Part shown: in pieces, positions 47,907 to 59,302 of the stretch
Position numbering within the stretch: the first letter of the stretch is position 1
Layout: each line of letters starts with the position of its first letter
DNA from: Boothiomyces macroporosus
Taxonomy: Eukaryota; Chytridiomycota; Chytridiomycetes; Rhizophydiales; Terramycetaceae
Assembly (NCBI GenBank): GCA_027604185.1
Contig: JADGKB010000067.1
Location: 1 to 64,000, forward strand
DNA: 64,000 bases
Direction: 5' to 3'
Translations under genes and position numbers: made by a program
The notes under the pieces: model-generated
What the model saw: the letters and a program-made list of their open reading frames with translations, nothing else
What the model was told of the DNA's origin: nothing
Database searches by the model: none

Positions 47907-49952
47907 CTATTTATAAAACTCCAAGTTCCATCGTTTAAAGATTGCCAACGAAGTGATACCTGCCATCAAAGTCAAGCTATCTTGACCACCTGTGAGAGAC
48001 TTGCCAGATATAATCTTGCACAATACCGAACATGTTCCAAGTGCAATGCTAATCTGCGAAGCCGCTGCAAATGCCTTGAACACTGTAGGAGGTCTTTTGC
48101 TAGTAAAATCTACTTGATGGATCAGAGACTTGTTGTAGACATAAACAACTGCTGGGAAAGACAGGATAGAGACTGCCAAAGATGTTGCATGAGTTGATAT
48201 TTTGAATGAAAACAGCTTTCCAACTATTGAAAAAACAGCCTGAGCAATTGATGATCCAAGCGCAAACCCAATTGCACACTTTTGAACTTTTATAGTATCA
48301 TACCATGGTATCTTTATAAAAGAACTTCCCCTTGAATCCAAATAAACTTGCTTTTTGTTATTTGGTAATGTCCGTTCCACAAAGCCAATAGTGGTGTAGT
48401 ACGAAAAGAATACCGACTTTTCGCTATCTGCTCTTCTCCAACAAACCAAACTTGCATTATCATAATCCAAACTTAATGGCAAGAGTTCAGGATTTCCCTT
48501 TTGAACAACAGCTAGGGACTTTTCATTCGGAGAAAGCTTCACTTGAAAATCAAACCTATCTAATTGGTCGAATAGAGACACAAATGAAGTTATGTCGCCC
48601 CTAGTTTTGGTGTACCATCCAACATATTTCTTCAAGTCAGTTTTGCTTGAATCTGCCAATACCAAAGGCACAGATGCTGGTGGGACAGAATCACAATCTA
48701 TTGGGCCCAAATCTATCAATTCTTCCTTCGAGTAAGACTCAAATAATGAGAGTCGAAGTTTATAAAACAATGGATTGCTGACTGCAAACCCATCATGATT
48801 GATTGAAAAGAAAACCCCAAGGTTAAATTGGGGGAATAGCGTCATCTGTGATTCGTGGCCAGTGATATATCCAGAATGCTGAAGTGTAACTAATCCCTTA
48901 CTTTCTGGAATAATCATTTTAAACAATCCTGCGTTTGCTGAATTAATAGCGCCTTTGTGTGGAACGAATTGTCTTTCAGTCATTAGTTTAAATGCATTTG
49001 GTGAAATGATCTTTTTTCCTTTATATTCTCCATTGTTTAGGAGGCAGATCATCCATTTGCTCATATCCGCTCCAGTTACTGCAAGGTTTCCGTCAGCCAT
49101 ACTCAGACATCTCATCTGCATCGATAAGGGCATAACTTTGATTGTAGATTTTCCATTTACTTGATCAGTAAAATGCGGTTCAGTCATATCCAAGTGATTT
49201 GGGTCATTTACAGCAAGTAAAGTTCTTTGTGCAACTGGGTCTTTTTCATAATTAATTGAAACAGAACTACTTGTCATATCTAATGGATCCAAGAGTAAAG
49301 ATTTGATTGCCTCAGGATAGGGCATGCGACATAGCAATTCAAGAATATACCCTAAAATAACATACCCTCCATTTGAATAGGAATGAATGGTATTTGGTGG
49401 ATAAACACGTTTGGGAAAGTTATTATCCAACAAATGAGTCCTGTTATATAACCTTGGATCAAGATTCCAAACCGACAAATCATCGAAAGGATGGGTGTCC
49501 ATGCCCAGCAAAGCATCTTCCAAACCGCCAGTATGCGTCAACAAATTCCACAAAGTAATTGGTTCGGCAAACCCGTTATCTGGAATTCGAAATCGAATAG
49601 AATATTCAGGACATTCTTCTTCAAGTTCTTGAATGACATCATTAACGTCTCTAGTCTTGATTTCATCCATATTCAGCCCTTTGTTTTCCCAGACAGTTAA
49701 GAGTGCAGCAGCAGTAAACGATTTGGTAACAGAAGCGATTCTAAACAAAGATCTTTCAGGATGAACTGGAATTTTCTTTTCAAAATTTGTGTAGCCATAG
49801 CAGTGTTGCAAAATTGGTTTTCCAGTGTGAACCACAGTGAATATTGCCCCAGGAACTTCACAAGCATTTTCAGCGTAAACGCTATTGATGATTTCTGTGA
49901 TTTTTTGAGGCAATACTTCTGGGGCCATTTTCAACTTTGGTTCCGAAAACAT
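47907..49952 (-). CDS. Beta-lactamase-fold serine hydrolase with C-terminal membrane module (B)
   Basis: 681 residues in one exon. Same plan as A: SxxK in ASVTKSFTA, YSN in IHSYSNGG, and HSG in LQHSGYITGHESQMTLF. The C-terminal helices include IGFALGSSIAQAVFSIVG and ending KRWNLEFYK. It lacks the intron that A and C carry in the HxG loop; the aligned site reads straight through GYITGHES. Convergent with A, 74 nt between stops. ATG at 49952; a second Met (MAPEVL) eight codons in could also start it. No signal peptide is visible, so the catalytic domain is probably cytosolic or luminal depending on helix topology. Confidence 0.9.
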   Translation of the reverse strand: MFSEPKLKMAPEVLPQKITEIINSVYAENACEVPGAIFTVVHTGKPILQHCYGYTNFEKKIPVHPERSLFRIASVTKSFTAAALLTVWENKGLNMDEIKTRDVNDVIQELEEECPEYSIRFRIPDNGFAEPITLWNLLTHTGGLEDALLGMDTHPFDDLSVWNLDPRLYNRTHLLDNNFPKRVYPPNTIHSYSNGGYVILGYILELLCRMPYPEAIKSLLLDPLDMTSSSVSINYEKDPVAQRTLLAVNDPNHLDMTEPHFTDQVNGKSTIKVMPLSMQMRCLSMADGNLAVTGADMSKWMICLLNNGEYKGKKIISPNAFKLMTERQFVPHKGAINSANAGLFKMIIPESKGLVTLQHSGYITGHESQMTLFPQFNLGVFFSINHDGFAVSNPLFYKLRLSLFESYSKEELIDLGPIDCDSVPPASVPLVLADSSKTDLKKYVGWYTKTRGDITSFVSLFDQLDRFDFQVKLSPNEKSLAVVQKGNPELLPLSLDYDNASLVCWRRADSEKSVFFSYYTTIGFVERTLPNNKKQVYLDSRGSSFIKIPWYDTIKVQKCAIGFALGSSIAQAVFSIVGKLFSFKISTHATSLAVSILSFPAVVYVYNKSLIHQVDFTSKRPPTVFKAFAAASQISIALGTCSVLCKIISGKSLTGGQDSLTLMAGITSLAIFKRWNLEFYK

Positions 49953-50162
49953 TTGTAAATTTTTTCGGTGTGTGGTTTCCCTTTTATCTACCTTTGTAAT
50001 TATGAGTCATTTAAAGAACTCGGTGACACTAATTTCTTAATCATCATGATAGATTTATGGTAAATTAGCCGTGCACATTGCACTACTCAACGAACGAGTA
50101 TCTTGGTTGAGGAACGAGACACTCTTGCTATTAAATTAAGACTGGGATTGAATTAACTGGTA

Positions 50163-51212
50163 TTAAAGTAATTTATTGATATTCTGGAAATTGACGTTAT
50201 TCTTGCCCACTTGCGCGTTGCATTTAAATGTTGACGTCCCTTCTAATCCAACAGTGCCTTTTTGTGAAGATCCCATCATCCAGTTCTTCTTTTCTAAAAC
50301 ATTCACTTTTCCAGTAACATTACAAAGACCAAAGTTTATACTGACTTCGTATTTACCACAATAATCAATTACATTCGCAGTAACAGAACCCAAATGCGAT
50401 GTGATATCTGTTGTTGAAATTGGATTTGGTTTCAATTTGATATCCACCAAACCAGAAGTAGTGCAGCTCATTTTCCGATATCCTTCAACATTCCCATAAA
50501 TTCCACCCATATCTGAAATTAATTTTACTTCCTTTGACCCTCCGCCTTGGCCAAACTTTGAGTCGCATTCGATTGAGCCAACGTTTGTATACAGTGAAAT
50601 TGAACTGCCAGCTAAATAATCAACCAATTTGACTGCTCCAAGGTCAAGTCGAACATTCAAATCATCACAGTTCAAGTTTGAAATCTTTACATTTCCAGAG
50701 TTACTTTTAATCTTAAATGTCGACTGTTTCGTTCCATCGCCCAAGTAAACCAACGCTCCAAAATCTGCAGTCATATCAAAGTTGTATACGGAACCTAGTG
50801 GCATGGAAAGCACCAATTCAATTTCAGTTGCATGAATTTTAGTGGCAGTATTTGGGCTTGTAATAGTAATGACCAAACTGGAATCTTCTGTTGAACATGA
50901 GAATGCGAATCCATTGATTTTCTTTTCGGCTGTTAAGATTGAATATGCAAGTATTGGCTGCTTGATATCCTTGTGCTCGATTTTAGCATTGCATAGAGTA
51001 GCCCCGGTTGCATTAATGGAAATAAAATCAACAAGCGGAATTTCTGAAGTGTCTTGCTGTATTACTTGCATGAGCTTTTTATCTTCAAAATCATGCTTGA
51101 TGTTGAATGCATTCAGCCCATGTGCAATCACTGAATTCCAATCCTTTGAATCATTAACCTCAATGGTGTTGCGGAAGAATTTGATTTCGCTTTCTGGTTT
51201 TCCCTTGGTCAT
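50163..51212 (-). CDS. Adhesin-like beta-repeat protein (DUF4097-like)
   Basis: 349 residues in one exon, dominated by short beta strands with repeated G-x-V and S-N-x-G turns: KSNSGNVKISNLNCDDLNVR, LYTNVGSIECDS and SDMGGIYGNVEGYRKM. This is the pattern of the right-handed beta-helix-like DUF4097/putative adhesin family found in bacteria and some fungi. No signal peptide or TM segment is seen, so it looks cytosolic. ATG at 51212 is the first of the frame. It sits between serine hydrolases B and C; a joint role is possible but unproven. Confidence 0.7.
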   Translation of the reverse strand: MTKGKPESEIKFFRNTIEVNDSKDWNSVIAHGLNAFNIKHDFEDKKLMQVIQQDTSEIPLVDFISINATGATLCNAKIEHKDIKQPILAYSILTAEKKINGFAFSCSTEDSSLVITITSPNTATKIHATEIELVLSMPLGSVYNFDMTADFGALVYLGDGTKQSTFKIKSNSGNVKISNLNCDDLNVRLDLGAVKLVDYLAGSSISLYTNVGSIECDSKFGQGGGSKEVKLISDMGGIYGNVEGYRKMSCTTSGLVDIKLKPNPISTTDITSHLGSVTANVIDYCGKYEVSINFGLCNVTGKVNVLEKKNWMMGSSQKGTVGLEGTSTFKCNAQVGKNNVNFQNINKLL

Positions 51213-51901
51213 TGATTTGGTTTGTTTCAAACTTGAATTTATACAATAGATTTTTCATGGGATCCAAGTGGCTAAAACTCGGAAATTAGGAACCGAAATT
51301 TAAAGATAGTCAACGCTACAGTACACGGCTCAATCATTCATTAACTGCTTTACACTTGGATATTATTGATTCTGGTTCGTTTATTAAAAGTCCTACTCTT
51401 GAATGAACGGTATCCGATTTGGATTTATTGTTTGATTCTCAAGGTGCTTTATTCAGCTGCCACAACTGTCTTTGATGCCGATATGCATGCCGGTGAAGGA
51501 CTGAAGCCATATTTATCGGAGCCCATATTATATATCCTTGGATGGCTTGATCACCAAAGAACACGCAAAAGTATAATATGGTAGTTATCCTATTAGTTGA
51601 TAGCCGTTGTTTAATGATTTCTACTCTCTTGTCAATTGAACTTCTCCAATTTGACTATCGGGATACCAAGAGTGTGACAAAATGACTCAGAACTTGGATC
51701 ATACTAATCGATACTCCCATTGAATTTTTTCAACTTCTAATTCACTGCCAACACTCGTAGCAATTCATAGCGGGATTTAAAATTCGTTAAAGCACTTTTT
51801 TATCACAATTGAAATTTAAAAGCAATATTGTGTTGCGAAAAAGCACCGAGCGGATTGCCTATAAAAGTATAAAAAACCAGAAAGAATTAAAAAGATATCC
51901 C
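51213..51901. other. Divergent intergenic region
   Basis: 689 nt between the divergent starts of the adhesin-like gene and hydrolase C. It contains TTTAAA elements and an open frame on plus (51366-51584) without an ATG start or recognised domain. It probably holds two promoters. I see no convincing gene. Confidence 0.5.
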
Positions 51902-53968
51902 ATGAACGACAAGCTAAAATTTAAAGAAGCTGAACTTCCATCAGCAATTCTCAACTTCTTGGAGGATAAATTTGAAAAGGACAAGGAAACAATACCTGGT
52001 GCAATATTTACAGTTGTTCACAATAGAAAGGCAATAGTCCAAAAGGCCCATGGGTATGCTGATGCGGAACTAAAGCTTCCAGTAACATCAGGCAATTGTC
52101 TATTTCGTATTGCTTCTGTTACAAAGCCATTCACTGCTGCCTTGCTACTCACACTTTGGGAGCAAAACGGACTGTCCGCTCGAGATATTACTCACCGAGA
52201 TGTTAATGATATTATTCAAGGATTGGAATCAAAGTGCCCAGAGCTATCTTTAGGGTTCAGGGTAGATAACAATAATTTCACTGAACCAATTACAATTTGG
52301 AACCTCTTAACCCATACTGCTGGATTAGAAGATGCATTTCAAAATGTATTTGTGGAGCCTCATGATGTTCCAGAACTGCAAGAGATTCCTCCAAGATTGT
52401 TGAATCGCGCAAATCTCTTGGGAAATGCCTTTCCAAAACGAATTTTTGGTGCTGGTGCAGTAGCCTCATATTCTAACAGTGGTTTTGCTCTTTTGGGATA
52501 TATAATTGAACTACTTGCAGGCAAATCGTATCCTGATGCTCTAAAAGAATATTTGTTTGATCCTTTGGAAATGACAAAGACGACTGGTGCACTGTACGAT
52601 ACGAATGATCCGGTAATTATAAAAGCAGAACTACCTAGGACACATGCAGACTCTTTGCTTATTGCTCAACCTCATCATACTGTCAAGGATAGTGATGGAA
52701 AATATTCTCATAAACTCTTACCACAAAGCCAAAGATCGCCATGTCTAATATTATCTGGAGGTGGAATAGTTTCAACAGGAGAAGATATGGCGAAATTTAT
52801 GATTTGTTTAATGAATGATGGCATGTACAATTCACAAAAGGTCATTGGATCCCTAGCGATAAAGCTCATGATGGATAAGCAATTTGAAGCTGCAAGTCAA
52901 ACATGGAATAACGCTGGAACTGTGCAAAGATTTTATCCACATTATAAAGGACTGGAAATTATTACCCACAATGGATATTTGAGTAAACTATTACTAATAT
53001 TAGATGGACTACTTTCCGATTTAATCTTGATTCCAAGGCACAATTTGGCGATATTTTATTCAATCAATCACGAAATGCCAAATTTCGGAGTGAGTGTGTT
53101 ACTGGATTGTTTATTCGAAAGTGTATCGGAAGATCAAGTAATCGAAAGGATGGAATTCTTGCACCATGAAGATCCGCATCATAGAAAAGTGGAAATTTGC
53201 GATTTCACGAAAAATAGCATTGATTTGTTCAAGTATCAGGGGACATACCTGAATTGTAGGAGGTTAGACTCCAAATGGCAAGCACTTGTATCTATGTTTG
53301 GAGAAAGTGATGAGATTAGTGTAACCGTGTCGAAAGACAAAAAGTCTCTGGTTCTTGATTTTGGTCAATGCCATGACTTGATTCCAGTTACAATTGGCGA
53401 CGATCCAGAAATCCATTTTTGGCTAAAGTACAACGGTAGCGCCAGCGTGCCTAGAAAGCCATTTCCAATCGTTCAATTTTCAGACTTCAAGTTCTCAAAT
53501 GGCAAATCCAGTCAGTTTTTAACCTACTTTTACACCAGCCAAAAGATTCAATGGTATGATCGCAGGCCTTTCTTGACTGTATTGGGCTTTGCTCCAATAG
53601 TAGGTGCTGGATCACAGATAGTGTATAGTGTGCTTAAAGTATTCCTCCTGCATAAAATAATTAGTTTTCCCAAAGTATCTGTGGGGTCACTGGCAGTCGC
53701 GCTGGGTATTACTTCAATGTACACTGGTATTTCATGGTATCTGATAAGTTCAAAGAATACTTGGCAAGTAGTAAGCAGGAAAACACCTGCTTGGTTGAAA
53801 TCAGTAGCTGCTGTTTCTCAAATCACCGCGTCGATTGGTGGAGTATATTTGATTACTAAACTATTGGTTGGTAATCGTCGGTCTTTACAAGATATAGCAG
53901 CAACTGTATCAGCTGGGGCTTTCTTTAGTATTATTACAAGATGGAACGGCCAGTTTTGGAAAATGTAG
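51902..53968 (+). CDS. Beta-lactamase-fold serine hydrolase with C-terminal membrane module (C)
   Basis: 681 residues after splicing. SxxK in ASVTKPFTA, YSN in ASYSNSGF and HNG in ITHNGYL. Middle domain and C-terminal helices (VLGFAPIVGAGSQIVYSVL, SVAAVSQITASIGGVYLI) as in A and B, ending RWNGQFWKM. The frame stays open throughout, but alignment with A and B shows seven extra residues in the HxG loop. These are exactly a 21-nt GT-AG interval (52983-53003) with a CTAAT branch motif, at the same position and phase as the intron of A. Removing it gives GYLNGLLSDLILIPRHN. The start is taken at 51902 (MNDKLKF, like MDRLKF of A), although the frame is open 31 codons further upstream. Confidence 0.88.
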   Translation: MNDKLKFKEAELPSAILNFLEDKFEKDKETIPGAIFTVVHNRKAIVQKAHGYADAELKLPVTSGNCLFRIASVTKPFTAALLLTLWEQNGLSARDITHRDVNDIIQGLESKCPELSLGFRVDNNNFTEPITIWNLLTHTAGLEDAFQNVFVEPHDVPELQEIPPRLLNRANLLGNAFPKRIFGAGAVASYSNSGFALLGYIIELLAGKSYPDALKEYLFDPLEMTKTTGALYDTNDPVIIKAELPRTHADSLLIAQPHHTVKDSDGKYSHKLLPQSQRSPCLILSGGGIVSTGEDMAKFMICLMNDGMYNSQKVIGSLAIKLMMDKQFEAASQTWNNAGTVQRFYPHYKGLEIITHNGYLSKLLLILDGLLSDLILIPRHNLAIFYSINHEMPNFGVSVLLDCLFESVSEDQVIERMEFLHHEDPHHRKVEICDFTKNSIDLFKYQGTYLNCRRLDSKWQALVSMFGESDEISVTVSKDKKSLVLDFGQCHDLIPVTIGDDPEIHFWLKYNGSASVPRKPFPIVQFSDFKFSNGKSSQFLTYFYTSQKIQWYDRRPFLTVLGFAPIVGAGSQIVYSVLKVFLLHKIISFPKVSVGSLAVALGITSMYTGISWYLISSKNTWQVVSRKTPAWLKSVAAVSQITASIGGVYLITKLLVGNRRSLQDIAATVSAGAFFSIITRWNGQFWKM

Positions 53969-54197
53969 AATAAATCCCCCAATGAATTGACTAAGTATTG
54001 CTTTTTCAAACCCAAGTATCTATGAATAGCCATGCTCTGGGTCTATAGTCCTATCCGAGCACGTTAAGGTGCCTTCAATATTCCCAAAACTTTTCAAGTT
54101 AAACCCTACCTCAAGCTCCTGATTTTTACCCTCAAAACAGCGAGTGTGGTTGAAATATCGCCAAAATAGTGGTTAAAAAGTTGTCTGAACGCAAAAC

Positions 54198-57100
54198 ATG
54201 AATCTCGAAAAACTGATAAACGATTCTGGTACTCCATACCTAACCAATCGATTTGCAAATTATAAGGACAGTGGTAGAGATGAGCGACAAAGCTACTAAA
54301 TATTCCAACCTGATTTCAGTCCTAAGAGCGCTTGAAGCCCTGAAGCAGGATATCCCAGACAAACAATTTTTACTGGTGCAAATGGTTCTCTATCTGTTGG
54401 ATCGAATATTTCCTAATCAAACATGGAACAACAAACTAAAGTTCCTGGAATCAGATTTAAGTATTGAACGAGATCACAGCAAACAAACCAGTTTTTGGAT
54501 AAGAGACGAAAAGAATCATTTAGACACTTTTGTGATTAATAATACTATACTTGACGTTGAAGCGGGAGCGATAACGGATGTCGATAAACCCTTTTGCTTC
54601 AAACACTCCAGGCATTTGGTGCCTGCACAGGAAGTGGAAGCAAAAGAACCCACCAAAACAGAACTTGTTTATGAATCGCAGGATTACGAAATAAGCGAAT
54701 TGAAAAACTCTTTATTTCTGGAGCAATCTGATACTGAACTAGTCAAGATGTTTAGTTCATGGAAAGAGTAACATACCGCTAATTTAGAACGATTCAGAAA
54801 TCCAAATTGAATAAAAAGTGGATTATGCAGGAATGGCTAGCGGCTACAAAATTCTGGAGAATCAAATTGTTAAAGAGATCGTTTAGAACATGGGTAAAGA
54901 ATGGATCGATGATGGCTCAGGCACATGTTTTTAGGTATCACACTCTAGTAGATAAACCAATGATCAAAATGATTTCAACATTTAGATCGAGAAAACGTGC
55001 ACTGTCCATCAATTTAAAGAGAAAGATATTTAGTGGTTGGAAACAGTTGGCACAAGATACACTAAAGCTGGCAGATACTTTTTATGCAAAGAACATTCGC
55101 AATAGATGTTTCCAAATTATAAGCCATTCCTTTAATTACCGAAGGCACCTGCTTCCAACACTAAACAATCATCTAAAGTACTATCACAGTGATTTACAAC
55201 TTCGCGCGTTCCTAGCTCTTAAAACTGAATATAAAAGAAGGATGGCTGAAAAGGAAAAGCAAATTCAGTTAAAGTCCAATGTACAGATATTCAAAAAAGA
55301 AAAGCACTTTTATTTCTGGTTTGATTCTCTAAAGCGTTTGCAAAAACTCAAAAGATTTACATTCATTCAAAACCACAAACTGCAAAAAAGTTCGTTGTAT
55401 CGGTGGCAAACAGAGTATAAAGCAAGACAAAGTAAGCAGCGAGATATTGCCAAACTGAATGAACTGAAAATGAGACAACTGTTCATCAAATGGAAACTAA
55501 AGTAACATGTATTAACATAGACACCAAAAAATCCAAACCTTTAAAAATAACGTTGTAAAAATAGTTTTGCTGCGAAAGAGGAATTTATTTACTCAAAGGT
55601 TTGGGCTGTGGAAATCGTGGGCAATGAAACATCACATACTTTGCCAAAATGAGAAATATTTGTTACTGAAAAGGAGTTTTAAATTATGGGGTACTGCAAT
55701 ATCAAACAAGCAAAACAGCATCAAAGTATCAGTATTTCAAAAAAGTTTTGTTAGTCGCTACTTTTCCAAGTGGAAGACGGGTACATTAACCAAAATTCAA
55801 CTCAAAAAAGTGATACAGACACTATACATTTCAAGATGGAAAAGTGCATATCAGCGGCGGTTGAAGATTAGACTGAAGATTACAAATTTCAAACTTAAAA
55901 ATGTCTTCAAATTGTGGAAGACAGCACAAATAACGAAAAGAACAAAGCATACACTTAGAAATGCATTTTATACCTGGAGACATATTTATTTAGTAAAGCA
56001 AATGCGAATCAAAAGTAGAAGGAAGAGTTTGAATCGTCTATTCAATGCTCTTGTAGAAAGGCGGCAGCAAAGCGTTGTACCACCGAGTACCACCGCAGAA
56101 AGTGTTATTGTCGCTGAGACAGTCATAAAGGAGAATAGCATATCGTTGGAGCCTCAACTTGCCATTGTGGACGAAATGGGAAAAGTTGGCATCCTTGACG
56201 AATCAGTAATTGACATTAGTGTTCATGAAGATAATTTGGAACATTCTCCAAAAAATGAAAACCCTGTGGAAATTCAACAAGCGATTACGTTAAATAAGCT
56301 TGGAGAATCAATTGCAGAACGTGAAAATATAACAAAAGTAATTAATCAGGAAACAATTATACCAGCGAAAAGCATAGGTGACGAGACGCAGGAGATCATA
56401 GAAGCTCCTCCAAGAAACTCAGAACGGAAGAGCATTGTCGAATCTGATCCTAAAACTGTTCTGGATTTCTCCGAATCCGCTACTTCTCGACCACAACGGT
56501 CGGATGAGGATTTATCTGGAAAACTTGAAATCATACCGGAAATTGTTGAAGCTGACGATTCCCCTGATTCTGTACATCGCAGTCATACCAGTGACTTTGA
56601 GAATATTTCCAATGAAAAATCAACATTACTAGACCAAAAGAAGGTGGAAGGGGCATTCCAATTTCTGCCTGAAAGTACTTTACAAAAAGAGAATATTGCC
56701 AATCCTATTTCAAATGATACTCTGGAAACATCGAGCGCTGATATTGGGATACCTCCCTTTGAACAAGAAAATCACCAATTAACCGGGAAAGTTCAAGACA
56801 TGGCCGAAAGTGGCATATTATACGAGGATTCCATAATTCCAGAAAAAAGAATATCTGATCGTGAAACCAATCAACAAGTTATACCTGCAAGCACAACTGA
56901 TATGAAGCATGTCCCTGTTTCCAACTCCAAAGATATGCAAGAATTATCTGAACTCATTGTCGAAAAAACTCAAATGGAGCAATTCGATTTAATGTTTCGA
57001 CAAACTCATCAAGAATACTTTGAATATGTGCATGTTGGAGATTCACATGATCCTGTTGATCTCAAACCTCCTGCTGAGTCTGAAAACCTTGGCCGTATCC

Positions 57101-59264
57101 GCGAACGTCAGAATTTGGAAATCAGTTCAATGATCCAAAGACAAAAGCGATTACGAACACATTTCATTACATGGAAAAGACTCCGGAAAGAACAGATATT
57201 GCGTACCTTTGTTGCAGCAAAGTTTGAAAACATCATTTTGAAAAGGTGGACCCTCATTAACATAGAAATTACTTTATGATGCTCAAAGCGAAATTGGATG
57301 AAGTTCACTTGAATATTAGAATGATTGACTTGAAGAGGAGGAAAATGACTATTAAATGGGTTCTAGATAATTGGAGATTGAGATTATTTAAAAAAAGCCA
57401 ATCCAAATTAATTTTCAATCGGTGGAAGAATTCGGCAATCGAATCAATCAAAGGCAATTTAGTATTGGACTTGTACAATGCAAAATTACTGATGAAATAT
57501 TTTTACTTTTGGAAGAAAGAGGATGTCAGAATTAAATTTCACGTAAAAGATATCAAAAAGGTAAAGCTGGATTATTTGGTCTCAGTTTTGTTAAATGCAC
57601 GGCTACTATTCACCACTGATGGTCTAGCTTTCCCTGATCAAAATGGAGATAATAGCGATAACCATGCTCAGCGAATGGAAAATGAAATTAAATTAGTTGA
57701 TCATGAAAGAGAGAGCAATTCAGATGATATCGATTACCAAGCGGAAAATAGAGCTCTATTGCACTACCGAAAAGTACTACTTCGAAAAGCATTCAATACA
57801 TTAAACAAAAGTTATTCCAAGATAATTACTAATCTAAATTGGGCCATGCTGACGAGCGAATATAGAACTAGAATGCAATCTTTCCTACGTTGGAAGCAGT
57901 ATCTCGTTACGCTAAAATCGGATAAAGTTAAGCTAGCAATTAACAAGTTCAAATTGAAGCGTTTCTTTCTCATCTGGCACAGTTCCTATTGCAATAGTCA
58001 ATTGAAACATAGAGCTGTAAAGTTTTACAATCAAATTCTAATTGTTACGCACCTCAATATTTGGATATCCGTGTACAATAAGCAAATAGTTCGAAACAAC
58101 AAGGCTGTACAGTTTTATGATGTGCACTTACAGAAAGCCATTCGACATTGGAAAAATGAACTGATTAAAGCCAGGGTAGATTCTATGGAATTCTATTTTA
58201 TGAAATGGATTCATAAACAAAAGAAAGTTACATTCATTAGGAAGAGGATATTCGGTCAATGGAAGAGAAATTTGGTTAGTGTTAGAGACATGCAAAGCCT
58301 AGCTGAAAAGTATGATAGAACCAGACTTTACCTAAATGTGATAAAAGCTTGGAAAAAGGAGATTCTTGAAAGAAAAACTTCTTTTGAACGGTTTCATTTC
58401 TTAATATGGAAATACAAGTTTAAATCTCGAGTAAATTTGTCTATATTAAGAATGAATCGTCATATTACGCTCAGAATAATGCAAAATCTCTTTAATCAAT
58501 GGAAGTTTAAATTTAAAACCAAGATGAAGGCAATTTATGCAAAGTACAAGCTGTTCCTCCTTGTTCGGCAAAAGATTTACTTTGCTAAATGGAAAAGGAA
58601 GGAGCTGACCAAAAAACTCAACAGTTATTTCGAAATGTGGAAATTAGAAAAACTGAAGCGATTAAAGTTGCAAGTTTCGAGCAGGTTGAAAATGATTGAT
58701 TATTTCAGCAAGTGGAAATATAAAACAGACGGGAAATTGCTCCAATCAAAGAACTCCATTTTATTAAGAAGATATTTGACATTGTGGAAAGTGAAATGTC
58801 AAACTAGGAGGAATGAATCGATCGAAGTCAGAGTGGCTATTTTGAAACTATCGTTTAATAGATGGAAGAGAGCTTCGAAAAAAGATTTTGAAAAAACTGT
58901 GAAAGGAAGATTATTCAACTATTGGCAGCATAGGTTTACGCATACGCTAACGTTCCCTGTGTTGAAAATGTTTTTTGAAAGATGGAAAAAGAAGAACAGT
59001 CGAAAAACAATCCTACGAAACAAGCTCAAATCTCCTGGCAAAAATTCAGAAACGGATCGTGATTATCTGGTCAGATATTTCAACAAATGGAAAATGAAAG
59101 CAATTACCAAGCAGTATTTCAAAAAGTGGCAATCCAGTTTCGAGTCCAAAAAGTTTGACACATATAGAAAAGAACTATTTTCTGACATGATATGTGTAAA
59201 GCAATTAAAGAAAATGTACTTTTACTGCTGGAAAAATCGGTCAAGTATTTTGAATAATATATGA
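54198..59264 (+). CDS. SFI1-like centrin-binding repeat protein
   Basis: About 1654 residues. A long series of Sfi1-type repeats, each a helix with aromatic-x-x-W-K/R spacing about every 23-35 residues (FRTWVKN, FSGWKQL, FYFWFDSLK, FIKWKLK, FGLWKSW, FLRWKQYL, FFLIWHSS, FNQWKFKF, YFSKWKYK, FNRWKRA, FNKWKMKA). In yeast and animals Sfi1 binds one centrin per repeat and forms the half-bridge or centriole filament. The array is split by a roughly 340-residue acidic, disordered insert (about 56070-57090) with few aromatic residues. Introns: 54229-54271 (43 nt), 54768-54787, 55502-55520 and 57246-57265. The 43-nt first intron is the least certain; without it the gene would start at ATG 54280 (MSDKATK). 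Confidence 0.87.
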
Positions 59265-59302
59265 AATTTGCCATGAAGAATTATTTAAAACCTAATGATA
59301 TA

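Noticed and set aside
47907..49952. Antibiotic-resistance beta-lactamase from bacteria
   Set aside because: The S12 fold is shared, but the protein has a long eukaryotic-style mid domain and membrane module, intron-bearing paralogues next door and local codon use. Transfer is not supported.
51366..51584. 72-codon open frame on plus between the adhesin-like gene and hydrolase C
   Set aside because: No ATG start, no domain, no splice pattern linking it to anything.
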